64,000 nucleotides of DNA from Candidatus Fermentibacterota bacterium (GTDB taxonomy: Bacteria > JAFGKV01), in NCBI GenBank assembly GCA_016928395.1, contig JAFGKV010000147.1, positions 88,425-152,424 of the forward strand, read 5' to 3'. The translations under genes were made by a program, and so were the position numbers. How positions within the stretch are numbered: position 1 is the stretch's first letter; the number at the start of each line of letters is the position of its first letter. The notes beneath the pieces were generated by a model that was given only the letters and a program-made list of their open reading frames with translations, had not been told where the DNA came from and searched no databases. Below, in pieces: positions 44,327 through 53,801 of this stretch.

Positions 44327-45832
44327 TCAGGGCCTCGCGAGCTGCCGGCGCCACGGCAGGCCCCGGGCTCGGGCAGAAAGACGGGCGATACGTTGCTGCA
44401 CGTCATTGGCGGTGACGCGGAACTGAGCTTTGGACGTGGCGCCGACGGACTTTAGCTCCTGAATCGCCCGCAGCGCTTCCTCGGCCGCGACCCGGGCCTC
44501 GTCGAAGGCCCGCGCGTTATGCTCGAGCTCTTTGGCCAGCTCGACGAGAGAGAAGGGTCTCAGTAGACGTCCTTCTTTCGCCAAAGAGGAGAATACGCGG
44601 CACGCTTCGTCCCGCTCACCCAGGCGCCGGTAGAGAAGCCCCAATCGCCCCAACGCCTCTTCCCGAGCCGCCTGGGTCTTGAACTCGCCATCCGCGGCTG
44701 CTCGATAGAGCTTTAGGGCGTCGCGGGCGGCCTCAGCCTCAACGATCCGGGCCAGGCTGAGCAGATCCTCCGCCGCGCTCACTGTGGGCACTGTCCCCGC
44801 CAGCAGCCGGGCCGCTTCCACCGTGAGGCCCGCCAGTGAGAGGATGTCGTGGGCATTGTGCTCAAACACAGGCGCAAGCCCCCTGGCATCTCCCGAGCCA
44901 AGGGCTGAGAAGTAGATCCCGGGTATCATCGCTCCCGGCACATCACCCTCCCGCTCCACGCCCAGGATCTCCCGCTCAAGGCTACTCAGGCTGCACCCCG
45001 CGCCGCGAGCCCGCCAGAGCCTGCGGGCCGGATATAGCATATCGAGATGCAGGTCGGGAATGGGGGGATCGAAGACTCGATTGGTGGCGAAACGAGCGGC
45101 CAGGAGAGGGAGGTCAAAGGCCCGGCCATTGTAGGTGACCAGACCCTGGAAGTTGCGTAGGCGTCTGTCCAATGCCCACAGAAGGGCGGGTTCCTCGTCG
45201 AAGTCGCGGGCGAAGAACTGCTCCACCACGAAGAGGCAGCCATCGACGAAACCGACACCGACCAAGAAGGCGAAGGTCCCGGCCGTGGTAGCTAGTCCGG
45301 TGGTTTCGGTGTCGAGGAAGAGCAGGCGTGCCGGGGCCATGCCCGCAAGAGCCGTGTGTCCGGCAAGGCGGGTCATGGCGTGAGGAAGGGGCGTTTCAAG
45401 GAGCGAGAGCGAGGAACCAAACCGGCCGCGGGGCCAGGAGAGAGGGACTTCGGCCCGTGTCGTGAACAGAGGGCCGTGGGGAGTGTCGAGGAAAGAGCCG
45501 GCTACCACATCCGCGATGGGGACCCGGCGCTGACGACGCGCAGGGTGTACACTTCCGGCCTCGACCCGGGCGATGAGCCTGCGGAGAATCTCGACTGTCT
45601 CACTGGCGTCGCTCACTCCGGTGCCGGCCCTCGACGGGGCAGCGCCCGCACCGGAGAGCTGCTGCAACCGGTCGGACACCGAACGGGAGGAGGGTCTCAC
45701 GGGTTCTGGACTACGGTTCCTGGATCCGGGCAGTGCTGTCGGCACGAGTGGCGCGACCCCCGCGTACGCTACAGACCTGGACGCGCGACGTGGGGCTACG
45801 CATCGCTGCGCCAGCCCGCGGGCGGACGTCAC
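44327..45832 (-). CDS. mrfB: MrfB/YprB-like RNase H-fold exonuclease with TPR tail
   Basis: 501 residues. A GTG at 45832 overlaps the helicase stop by 4 bp (GTGA), which fixes the start. Residues ~165-345 are the DnaQ/RNase H-like nuclease: FLDTETTGL (D174, E176), NGRAFDLPLL (D240) and EHNAHDILSL (D329), a complete DEDD set. The last ~130 residues are TPR-like helices (KLYRAAADGEFKTQ, then EEALGRLGLLYRRLG). In Bacillus subtilis MrfA (YprA) and MrfB (YprB) repair mitomycin C damage without UvrABC; here the same two are coupled. The first ~150 residues are Arg/Ser/Pro-rich and of unknown use. Confidence 0.85.
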   Translation of the reverse strand: MTSARGLAQRCVAPRRASRSVAYAGVAPLVPTALPGSRNRSPEPVRPSSRSVSDRLQQLSGAGAAPSRAGTGVSDASETVEILRRLIARVEAGSVHPARRQRRVPIADVVAGSFLDTPHGPLFTTRAEVPLSWPRGRFGSSLSLLETPLPHAMTRLAGHTALAGMAPARLLFLDTETTGLATTAGTFAFLVGVGFVDGCLFVVEQFFARDFDEEPALLWALDRRLRNFQGLVTYNGRAFDLPLLAARFATNRVFDPPIPDLHLDMLYPARRLWRARGAGCSLSSLEREILGVEREGDVPGAMIPGIYFSALGSGDARGLAPVFEHNAHDILSLAGLTVEAARLLAGTVPTVSAAEDLLSLARIVEAEAARDALKLYRAAADGEFKTQAAREEALGRLGLLYRRLGERDEACRVFSSLAKEGRLLRPFSLVELAKELEHNARAFDEARVAAEEALRAIQELKSVGATSKAQFRVTANDVQQRIARLSARARGLPWRRQLARP

Positions 45833-48186
45833 GACGTGGGGGCGGCTGACTCATGGATGAGCAGGTCCAGGAGAGACCGGGCGATGCGTTTTGACTCACG
45901 ACCAACGAAGTTCACCGGGCCGACGCAGGAGGGGCAGCCATTGACGCAGGGACAGGCTCGGATGAGGGAGAGGGTTCGCATCATCAGTTCCTCGTGGGCT
46001 TTGAAGAGCCCCTCGGAAAAGCCGACCCCGCCGGGCAGATTGTCGTAGAGGAAGAGAACCGGCTCGAAATCCTCGGGCATGGCGCCCTCGTCTGTGGGTA
46101 TCCGTCGCACGCCCGCCATGGTTTGCTCCACGCTGAAACTGCCCTGGCGGTCGCCCAGAGTCGCGCCCAAGTCACGGGGGTCGCACATGAGGTGCACCGC
46201 TGCCACATTGTGCAGGGCATAGATGATGCCCAGGAGCCCGTCCACCAGCATGTCGCGAGGGTAGGGGAGCGATGCGATGAGGGAGGACGGTATGGTGAAC
46301 CAGTAACTCATAGTGTGCATCTGGTTTTCGGGGAGATTCACCTCGCCGGAACCGATGTTCTCCAGGGTATGGAATTTGATCTTCTTGAACCCCACTACCT
46401 GCGTGAAGACCAAGACCTCGCCGTGCTCCACCGAAACAGGGCCCGAAGGGCGTTCGTCGAAGGACTCGATAACCCGTACCTTTGTGTAGGTAATGGCATC
46501 GGTGAAGTAGTCTATGGCAACCTTGGAGACATACGCTCGGCGTTCCTCAAAGTCCAACTCGTCGACGTAGTACTGGGTGCCCTCGTGGATATAGATGGCC
46601 TTCTCGTGGATTATGGTCGGGGCACTGGTGAAATCGACCTCGCCGATGACGCGACTGGTGGAGGCCGTGCGGTCGACCACGATGAAGTTGTCGGAAGAGA
46701 CTGAACGGAGGCTGATATGGTCGGCAGGGTAGTTGTCGGCCGTCCAGTGCCACTTGCCTCCGGCATGCCGCAGCACACCCTCCTGCTCCAGGTACTCCAG
46801 CATCTCACTGGTATCCGTGTCGCCCAAGCGTTCTCTGTCCTCAAAGGGCAGCTCGAAGGCCGCGCACTTCACATGAGAGAGCAGGATCAGGAGATTCTCC
46901 GGATCGATAAGGCCATGCTCGGGGCTACTGCCGAAGAAGTAGTCGGGGTTGCGGACCACATACTGATCCAGCGGTGCCGAGGAGGCGACCAGAATCGCCG
47001 CAGACAGGCCGGATCTCCGACCCGCTCTGCCCGCTTGCTGCCAGGTTGAGTTGATGGTACCGGGATAGCCGGCCAGCACCGCCACATCCAAGCGCCCGAT
47101 GTCAACACCTAGCTCCAGGGCATTGGTGGAGACGACCCCCCGAACCGTCCCCTCCCTCAGGCCCCGCTCGATCTCACGGCGCTGTTTGGGCAGATAGCCG
47201 CCCCGATAGCCCCGGACCAGCCCCGTCTCGGCCGGTGTCTTCTCCACGCGCCGGCGGATCTCGGTCAGAAGCACTTCGGTAGTCATGCGTGCCCGGGCGA
47301 ATACGATGGTCATGATGCTGCTGTTGAGGAACAGGCTGGCGAAATGCACCGCCTCGGGGATGTAGGAGCGCCGAATGCCCAGCTCTTCCTGGATGACCGG
47401 AGGATTGTAAAATGCCAGCACCTTGTCGCCCCGGGGCGCTCCGCTGTGGTCGATTAGATCGACCGGGGAGCCTATGACACGAGCTGCCAGCTCCCGGGGG
47501 TTCGCGATGGTGGCCGAGGAGAGGATGAACCGGGGGGAGGAACCGTAGAAGGAGGCGATGCGGCGCAATCGACGGATGACATTCGCCACGTGGCTGCCGA
47601 ATACGCCGCGATAGGCGTGAAGCTCATCGATGACGATGTAGTTCAGGTTGCGGAAGAGGCCCATCCACTTGGTGTGGTGGGGCAAGATGCCGGCGTGGAG
47701 CATGTCGGGATTGGTCACCACGATGTGAGCCTTATTGCGCACCGCACGTCGCACATCCCCCGGGGTGTCGCCGTCATAGGCATACGCGTTCACGGAAGAC
47801 CTAAGCAGCGGGATTATCTCCTGGAGTTCGGCCACCTGGTCTTGGCCCAATGCTTTGGTGGGGAAGAGATAAATGGCGCGGCTGGAAGGATCCTTCAGTA
47901 TGGCATCGAGCACCGGGAGATTGTAGCAGAGCGTCTTACCCGAAGCGGTGGGAGTCGTCACCACCACATCACGTCCAGAGGTGACGCGGTCGTACACCTC
48001 GGCCTGATGGGAATAGAGCTGGGTGATGCCGCGGTCTTCATAGGCCGCGCGCAATGCCGGCGACAGCGCCTGAGGCCACGGGGCGTACTCCGGCTCTTGA
48101 GCTGGAAGGCGTTTCCAGGCAGTGATATTGGCGCCCAGTGGGCCGTTCTTTATGCTGGTGAGAAGGCTCTGTAGATCGGTACGCAT
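45829..48186 (-). CDS. mrfA: MrfA/YprA-like DEAD/H helicase with DUF1998
   Basis: 785 residues. Walker A region TPTASGKT (78-85) and the Walker B box DELH (187-190). Motif VI reads QQAGRAGRR. The C-terminal domain is DUF1998-like with a Cys cluster CPCVNGCPSC (near residue 745) that binds zinc in MrfA. It unwinds DNA 3' to 5' and, with the coupled MrfB nuclease, removes interstrand cross-links or bulky adducts. ATG at 48186 with AGGT 7 nt upstream. Both motor motifs are complete. It differs from the XPB class, so it is not the partner of the helicase-associated gene at 9995-11836. Confidence 0.9.
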   Translation of the reverse strand: MRTDLQSLLTSIKNGPLGANITAWKRLPAQEPEYAPWPQALSPALRAAYEDRGITQLYSHQAEVYDRVTSGRDVVVTTPTASGKTLCYNLPVLDAILKDPSSRAIYLFPTKALGQDQVAELQEIIPLLRSSVNAYAYDGDTPGDVRRAVRNKAHIVVTNPDMLHAGILPHHTKWMGLFRNLNYIVIDELHAYRGVFGSHVANVIRRLRRIASFYGSSPRFILSSATIANPRELAARVIGSPVDLIDHSGAPRGDKVLAFYNPPVIQEELGIRRSYIPEAVHFASLFLNSSIMTIVFARARMTTEVLLTEIRRRVEKTPAETGLVRGYRGGYLPKQRREIERGLREGTVRGVVSTNALELGVDIGRLDVAVLAGYPGTINSTWQQAGRAGRRSGLSAAILVASSAPLDQYVVRNPDYFFGSSPEHGLIDPENLLILLSHVKCAAFELPFEDRERLGDTDTSEMLEYLEQEGVLRHAGGKWHWTADNYPADHISLRSVSSDNFIVVDRTASTSRVIGEVDFTSAPTIIHEKAIYIHEGTQYYVDELDFEERRAYVSKVAIDYFTDAITYTKVRVIESFDERPSGPVSVEHGEVLVFTQVVGFKKIKFHTLENIGSGEVNLPENQMHTMSYWFTIPSSLIASLPYPRDMLVDGLLGIIYALHNVAAVHLMCDPRDLGATLGDRQGSFSVEQTMAGVRRIPTDEGAMPEDFEPVLFLYDNLPGGVGFSEGLFKAHEELMMRTLSLIRACPCVNGCPSCVGPVNFVGRESKRIARSLLDLLIHESAAPTS

Positions 48187-48489
48187 GTACAGAACCTATG
48201 GATCAACCCACGGGCGGTCAATGCGGGGAAGAAGTGAACACGTGAAGAGGTGAAGAGGCTGGTGACGAAGAAGCGAAGAACGGCGAAGCCCGTCTGAGTT
48301 GCCACAGGGTCGCGCGATGCCGGTAGCCTGCGGATTGTCACGTCTGGGGGAGCCAATGCCTCGAAGACACAGGGCATCATGAGATCCTCGCAGGGGGACG
48401 CGGGAGCTTCTTGGGCTGTATGATCTCTGGGTTGCACTCCCGGTACTGCCAGAGTCATCGAGCACGAAACAGAAATGCATCCTCAAGGC
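48187..48489. other. Region upstream of mrfA
   Basis: About 300 bp between mrfA and the SLC12 gene, both minus-strand. Two tandem GTGAAGAG copies lie at 48242-48257. No gene is supported. Confidence 0.45.
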
Positions 48490-48512
48490 CGTGACGCGGC
48501 CGAGGCGTCACG
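48490..48512 (-). terminator. Hairpin at the end of the SLC12 gene
   Basis: CGTGACGC (48490-48497), loop of 7, GCGTCACG (48505-48512), an 8-bp perfect stem covering the stop codon at 48508-48510. No T-run. Confidence 0.45.
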
Positions 48513-50736
48513 CCAGGAGGTCGGCGTCTCCGTTGGAGCAGGTCAGGATGGTAGTGGGCAAGCCGTCGAGCATGCGGTTGAATCGATCGTAAAACGCGGA
48601 ATCCGCGCCCTGTCTGGGGATCCCAAAGCCCAGGAAGACGACATCCGCGTCGGCGGAGTAACGCCGGAGCGCGGCTTCAACGGGACCGTCGGCCTTGGCG
48701 ACCTGGAGATCGGCATCGATTCGACCACCTCTCACCAAGGCGTGCAGCTCTTCTTGGGCCTGGGGCGCCCCGTCCGCCTCCTCCACCAACCGGAGCACGC
48801 GGATGCGCGCATTCCGCCAGGCGGGATTGCGAGTCAGCAGATAGGCGAGAATCACCATAAGGGAGCCGTTCTTCTGGCCGCGCCACCAGACATCGATACG
48901 AGAAGAAGCCTTCTGGGAAGACGGCAGTCCACGGTCAACAAGACAGAGAGCACTCATGCCGAGGGTCCCGGCGGCGCGCAGCAACTCTCCGACAAGGGGT
49001 GCCCTCGTTCCTCGAGGAGGCCAGCCCAGCAGCAGGGTATTAGGCTTCAGGGGGCCGATGGAGTGGGCCTGCATGACGGTAAGCAAGCTTGTGTCGGGGT
49101 GCTGTGCGACGATGACTTCAGGGAACACATTGGGGTGGCGGCTCCGCACTTCAAGGGTCAATTCCCGGATCTGGTGTGACCTGCCATCGGCGCACGCCTG
49201 CAGTGAGCCCTCCATGACATGAGCCAGGGTGATCATTCCTCGGCCTGCCTCCAGCCACGCTGCGTACTGGGCAAGCGAAAGACGGGATTGGGGGTTCCCC
49301 GAAAGGACCAGAAGCGCCGGCCGCCAATTGCGGCGGTCAACGCCGAGGCGGGCCAACTGCCTGAGATTACGGCTGGTCAATCCGTAGAGGAACCCACGGC
49401 GGGCATCGCCGAAGGTGGCGGCCATGGAGTGCTGGCTTATGACAGCATGGAGCGCGGCGATGCACCCCGTCGCCACCGCGGCAGTGACCGCGTCGATCAT
49501 GAACATGACCCAGACGCAGGCCATCGCGCCTGCCAGCGGTGCCGACCAATGGAGAACCCTGAACCGAGGCCGGAACGAAGGGTTTCCTCCGAAGGCCTCC
49601 ACGAATGCCGCCAGGTTGATCATGCCGTAGGTGGCGAGGAAGAACATGGTGGTGATGCTGGCCAGGGTGTCGAAGGCGTCCAGAGACTCGCCGCGAGTGG
49701 CGAAGACGGCCACGGTTACGGCGATAAACACGGTGAGCCACAACGCGCGCCGGGGCTCATTGTTGATGCCATGACCACGGCCGAAAAACCCAAGACCGGG
49801 GATTACACTGTCGGATCCCAGGGCCTGCAGAATGCGGGGTGCGCCCAGCATCGAGCCGATGCCGCTGGAGAGGGTGGCTGCCAGAACGCCTCCCACCACC
49901 AGGAATGCGGTGCCCCAGAGCGCGTGGTCCAAGAGCGTGTGGTAGGGCCGGTAGATCAAATCATCCCTGTTCTGGGCGCCACCGCACAGGATGATCTCCA
50001 ACCCGTACACCACGAAGCCGACGGCGATAGCGGAGAGGGTGCCGCGCACCAGGGCTTTGGCAGGGTCCTTCAGGTCTCCCGACATGTTCACGCCGGCAAG
50101 GATTCCAGTCACCGCAGGAAAGAAGACTGCAAACATGGTCCACAGATTCAGATTCTGCGCCGCATAGCCCGGTCCCCAGTTGGCCGCGAAGCGCGCCTGG
50201 TCGAAACGGATCGCGGATCCCCCCAGCAATGACACGATGGCCAGACCTAGCACGGCCATGACCGCGTATTGCGCACGCAACGCCCACCCGGCACCGACAT
50301 AGTTGAGCACGAACACTGCGGTGGTGATGCTCAGTGCGACTGGTGCGAGCCAGGGGGCCAGAGCGGGGAATGTCTGGATCAAGGCCTGGGAGAAGCCCAC
50401 CAGGTACAGCGGCACTGACACGGCCTGGGCCAGGTACAGCGTCAATCCAATGGCGCCGCCCAGTTGCGGCCCCAGCGTCCGGGAGATCATGAAGTAGGCG
50501 CCCCCCCCACCCACCGGCGTATTGGTGGCGATGGCGGCGATGGAGAGTGCGGTGAGCACCACGATGACTTCGGCAATGAAGAGGATAAGGAGCGCGCCGC
50601 CGATGCCGGCCTGGCCGGTCACATAGCCGGCCCGAAGGAACATGATCACGCCGAGGATGGTCAGGATAGAGGGTGTGAACACCCCCTGGAAGGTGCCGAA
50701 CCTGCCGGGAGCGGCCGGCCGGCCCTCGCTCGTCAC
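48508..50736 (-). CDS. SLC12-type cation-chloride cotransporter (APC superfamily)
   Basis: 742 residues. Twelve membrane segments at ~20-435 (GVFTPSILTILGVIMFLRAGYV begins TM1, GGAYFMISRTLGP TM3) with the APC fold. The C-terminal ~270 residues are cytosolic and resemble the SLC12 C-terminus, with a USP-like alternating beta/alpha pattern. Bacterial members are rare and poorly studied; eukaryotic ones co-transport K+/Na+ with Cl-. GTG overlaps the rpe stop by 4 bp (GTGA), so the two are translated together, although no metabolic link is evident. Ion specificity cannot be told. Confidence 0.85.
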   Translation of the reverse strand: MTSEGRPAAPGRFGTFQGVFTPSILTILGVIMFLRAGYVTGQAGIGGALLILFIAEVIVVLTALSIAAIATNTPVGGGGAYFMISRTLGPQLGGAIGLTLYLAQAVSVPLYLVGFSQALIQTFPALAPWLAPVALSITTAVFVLNYVGAGWALRAQYAVMAVLGLAIVSLLGGSAIRFDQARFAANWGPGYAAQNLNLWTMFAVFFPAVTGILAGVNMSGDLKDPAKALVRGTLSAIAVGFVVYGLEIILCGGAQNRDDLIYRPYHTLLDHALWGTAFLVVGGVLAATLSSGIGSMLGAPRILQALGSDSVIPGLGFFGRGHGINNEPRRALWLTVFIAVTVAVFATRGESLDAFDTLASITTMFFLATYGMINLAAFVEAFGGNPSFRPRFRVLHWSAPLAGAMACVWVMFMIDAVTAAVATGCIAALHAVISQHSMAATFGDARRGFLYGLTSRNLRQLARLGVDRRNWRPALLVLSGNPQSRLSLAQYAAWLEAGRGMITLAHVMEGSLQACADGRSHQIRELTLEVRSRHPNVFPEVIVAQHPDTSLLTVMQAHSIGPLKPNTLLLGWPPRGTRAPLVGELLRAAGTLGMSALCLVDRGLPSSQKASSRIDVWWRGQKNGSLMVILAYLLTRNPAWRNARIRVLRLVEEADGAPQAQEELHALVRGGRIDADLQVAKADGPVEAALRRYSADADVVFLGFGIPRQGADSAFYDRFNRMLDGLPTTILTCSNGDADLLA

Positions 50737-51437
50737 GGAGGGCTCACGGTGAACGGGTGCGCACCACGCATCGCGTCCACAGCGGCGCGCCGATCTGGAG
50801 CACGGAACACCGACGTGCCTGCCACCAGAATGTCGGCCCCTGCCTGGGCCACCTGCCGAGCATTGGCCGGCCCTATGCCCCCATCAACGGAGATGCAAAG
50901 GGCCAGTCCGTGGACGTCGCGCTGGTGCACTGCCCAGCGAATCCTCTTTAGGGACTCAGGCTGGAAACTCTGCCCGCCGAACCCGGGGTGCACGCTCATG
51001 ATGAGCAGTTCGTCAACAGCGGGCAGCCACGGCTGCACCCGATGGGTCGGCGTCTCCGGATTGAGCGTGATGCCCACCCGGGCACCGGAGGCCTTGATAT
51101 CCTCGATGGTCTCCACAGGATCGGTCAGGGTTTCGATATGCACCAAAATGGTGTCGGCACCGGCGTCGCGAAATGCGGAGATGTATTGGCTGGGTTCCGC
51201 AATCATGAGATGGCAGTGTAAAGGGAGCCTAGTCGCCCGTCGGACGGCCTCTACCACCACGGGGCCGAAGCTGATATTCGGCACAAACACGCCGTCCATG
51301 ACATCGAGGTGAAGGCCATCCACAAAGGGCTCCACATCGCGAATCTCGTCGGCGAGGTGCGCAAAATCGGCCGCGAGCAGGCTGGGATGGATTTCGATAC
51401 GTCGCACTCCGCTGGTTGCTGACAGCTCACGACTCAT
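50733..51437 (-). CDS. rpe: Ribulose-phosphate 3-epimerase
   Basis: 234 residues. It interconverts ribulose-5-P and xylulose-5-P in the pentose phosphate path. The TIM barrel has HPSLLAADFA, HLDVMDGVFVPN (metal His and Asp), MIAEP, MSVHPGFGGQSF and VDGGI, all as in the family. The start at 51437 lacks a clear SD. It is 146 bp after the PASTA gene and overlaps the SLC12 gene. Complete and probably active. Confidence 0.96.
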   Translation of the reverse strand: MSRELSATSGVRRIEIHPSLLAADFAHLADEIRDVEPFVDGLHLDVMDGVFVPNISFGPVVVEAVRRATRLPLHCHLMIAEPSQYISAFRDAGADTILVHIETLTDPVETIEDIKASGARVGITLNPETPTHRVQPWLPAVDELLIMSVHPGFGGQSFQPESLKRIRWAVHQRDVHGLALCISVDGGIGPANARQVAQAGADILVAGTSVFRAPDRRAAVDAMRGAHPFTVSPP

Positions 51438-51583
51438 AGTTCAGTACCCGTGCCCTTCGCCGGACCCCGAGGCAGTCGGCAGTCTGCGGTAGGCTGTCGG
51501 CAGCCCAGGCTGAACCCTGGACCCTGGGGGGTCCTCGCCCGCTGCGCACCGGTGAACTGCCCGAGGAGCGAGCACGACCGGCG

Positions 51584-52312
51584 TCACGACGCCAGCACCA
51601 CGGAAAGGCTCTCCCCCCGACAGATTCGAAACCCCGCCGGCGGGGTGGTGGCGAATACGGTGCCTTCGGGAGCACCGGAATCTGGGACATAGGTTCGCCG
51701 GCCCAATGGGATACCATCGCCTCGGAGTCTCTGCACCACTTCACTGATAGGACGCCCCACCAGATGGGGTACGATGTAGCACTCCGCCGCGTGTGGTCCC
51801 GCCACAAGGAGATGAACCTCGTCATCCACAAGCACGGACTGCCCTTCTGCCGGATGGGAGGCCAGCACTTGTCCGACGGATCCCCATCCGGCCTGGACCA
51901 TGATGATGTCGCCGGTACGCAGTCCTGCCTGGGACAGCACCACCAGGGCTTCTCGGCAGCCCATCCTGGCCAGGGCCGGCACGGCCACTCTGGCGGGACC
52001 CGAGGCAAGAAACAAATGCACTGTCCGTGAAGGTTTGGCCGAAGCTCCACTCAGAGGCTCCTGACGAACCACGAAACCCAGCGGAAGTACCGGGTCAGGC
52101 TCGTGGCCCCCGATGACGGGGCGAAACCCCGCCGCGCGGAGGCTATCCGCCGCACTGGGATACTCAAAGCCTGTCACATCTGGAATGGGGCGTTCGCGGC
52201 CGTGCAGGACCAGCAGAGGCATCACCGTCTTGTCCATGGCGGCAAGACCCCCAAGCACCATGATGGCCGTGAGAACCACATACCACATGAAGTATCTGAT
52301 CGCAGCCTTCAT
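51584..52312 (-). CDS. PASTA-domain single-pass membrane protein
   Basis: 242 residues from the ATG at 52312 (AAAGGGG upstream), overlapping the fmt stop by 4 bp; the frame is open further up. One membrane segment (~7-25) near the N-terminus, then three PASTA domains: IPDVTGFEYPSAADSLRAAG, VPALARMGCREALVVLSQAG and VPHLVGRPISEVVQRLRGDG. PASTA domains bind peptidoglycan stem peptides or lipid II in Ser/Thr kinases and PBPs. Here no kinase or transpeptidase domain is present, so it is a wall sensor or localising protein. It lies between fmt and rpe, where Firmicutes carry the PASTA kinase. Confidence 0.9.
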   Translation of the reverse strand: MKAAIRYFMWYVVLTAIMVLGGLAAMDKTVMPLLVLHGRERPIPDVTGFEYPSAADSLRAAGFRPVIGGHEPDPVLPLGFVVRQEPLSGASAKPSRTVHLFLASGPARVAVPALARMGCREALVVLSQAGLRTGDIIMVQAGWGSVGQVLASHPAEGQSVLVDDEVHLLVAGPHAAECYIVPHLVGRPISEVVQRLRGDGIPLGRRTYVPDSGAPEGTVFATTPPAGFRICRGESLSVVLAS

Positions 52313-53289
52313 GGGGATTCCCCTTTGCTCTCCCCGAATCCCGCTCCGGGCAGGACGTCGCCCACAGCGAGCCGTGCTCCCCGGAGCCACACTAGGGCCG
52401 GCAGCGGCAGTTTCCCCGGGCTCTGCAGTTCCAGCAAGACCAGCTCGCCGCTTCCGCAGGCGATCCTCACGCCTTCGCCTTCGCCTTCAACGACCGTGGC
52501 GCCCACAACCGTGCCGGGAGAATACTCGCTCTTGGCGCTCAGGGGAAACGAGCGAAGCACCTTCACCTCACGGCCGTGGCATTGGCACCATGCGCAGGGC
52601 CACGGTACCAGCGCCCTGACCACGCGGTCCAGGGCGAAGGCGTCGGTTTCCCACCGCAGCATCCCGTCGAGTCTCCGAAGCTTGCGGGCAACAGGGGCGT
52701 CGCCGGGAGGCTGCGGGGTCAAAGTCAGCGAGCCGGTCTGCAGGTGGCGCAGGGCCTCCAGCATGACGACGGCGCCCGTCTTGGCCAACCGATGGGCCAG
52801 GGTTGCACCTGTTTCGCGATCGCAGACCGGTATGGTCTCGCTCAACGCCACATGCCCCGTATCCACCGATGCCGAGATCTTGAACACAGAGACGCCTGTC
52901 ATTCCATCGCCCGACAGTATGGTCCACGGAATCGGCGCCGCACCGCGCCATCTGGGAAGCAGCGATGGGTGAAGGCCGAAGAATCCGTGTCTCGTCCAGG
53001 CGAAGACGAAGGGTTTGAGAATCTCACCGAAATCGGCGACCACCGCCACATCGGCGCCGAGAGCCCGGAACTCAGGCTCGAATGAAGGGACGGAAACCCG
53101 GATCGGGCGAAGAAGGGGCCACTCGCCCGCCATGGCCCATAATGCGGCAGGGGAGGGTGTAGCGATGCGGCCTCTCCCGTGGGGACGATCAGGCCGCGAT
53201 ACCACGCCTGCCAGGCGATGCTCGCTATCGGCGATGGCATCCAGAAGCGGGATGGCGAAGCTGCCCCCGGCCAGAACCGCAACGTTCAC
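52309..53289 (-). CDS. fmt: Methionyl-tRNA formyltransferase
   Basis: 326 residues, GTG sharing 4 bp (GTGA) with the def stop. It formylates the Met on initiator tRNA using 10-formyl-THF. The catalytic loop HPSLLPRWRGAAPIPW carries the family His; the usual SLLP/G signature is complete. The N-terminus starts at once with VAVLAGGSFAIPLL. The C-terminal domain (~205-310) is the OB-fold that holds tRNA. It is in the usual def-fmt pair. Confidence 0.96.
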   Translation of the reverse strand: MNVAVLAGGSFAIPLLDAIADSEHRLAGVVSRPDRPHGRGRIATPSPAALWAMAGEWPLLRPIRVSVPSFEPEFRALGADVAVVADFGEILKPFVFAWTRHGFFGLHPSLLPRWRGAAPIPWTILSGDGMTGVSVFKISASVDTGHVALSETIPVCDRETGATLAHRLAKTGAVVMLEALRHLQTGSLTLTPQPPGDAPVARKLRRLDGMLRWETDAFALDRVVRALVPWPCAWCQCHGREVKVLRSFPLSAKSEYSPGTVVGATVVEGEGEGVRIACGSGELVLLELQSPGKLPLPALVWLRGARLAVGDVLPGAGFGESKGESP

Positions 53290-53801
53290 CCCGCCGACCT
53301 ACCGGTCTCCTTGATCCTCTCCAGATCCTCCGCGATGGCCCGGCGCTGGCGCGGCGAGATCCGGTCTACCAGAAGCACACCGTCGAGATGATCCAATTCG
53401 TGCTGCAGCGCCACTGCCAGCATATCCGATGCCTTGACTACCTGGTGCTGCCCCGCAAGATCCACATACCTGACCTTGACATGCGTCGCCCGGCGCACCT
53501 CAACCCAGATACCGGGGAGGCTCAGGCACCCCTCTTCCAACGCTGACTCCCCCCAGGCCACTTCCATCATGGGGTTGACTAGCACCAGGTCCTCGCCGGA
53601 CTGAGTCATACGCCGATCCACCACCGCTACGCGGAGATCGACGCCGATCTGGGGCGCGGCAAGGCCGGCGCCATCGGCGTCACGCATGGTGTCAATCATG
53701 GTAGTGACAAGCTCACGAATCTGGGGGTCTGACTGGTCTGCAGCTCGAGTTCGTTCTCTCAGAACCTGGTCACCCCACACTCTAATCGGGACTACGCTCA
53801 C
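53286..53801 (-). CDS. def: Peptide deformylase
   Basis: 171 residues. Removes the formyl group from nascent proteins. Motifs GAGLAAPQIG, EEGCLSLPG (metal Cys) and QHELDHLDG (metal His, His, catalytic Glu) are intact, so a normal iron or zinc enzyme. GTG overlaps the yajC stop by 4 bp. It is the pair of fmt. The last ~15 residues form the usual C-terminal helix. Confidence 0.97.
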   Translation of the reverse strand: MSVVPIRVWGDQVLRERTRAADQSDPQIRELVTTMIDTMRDADGAGLAAPQIGVDLRVAVVDRRMTQSGEDLVLVNPMMEVAWGESALEEGCLSLPGIWVEVRRATHVKVRYVDLAGQHQVVKASDMLAVALQHELDHLDGVLLVDRISPRQRRAIAEDLERIKETGRSAG

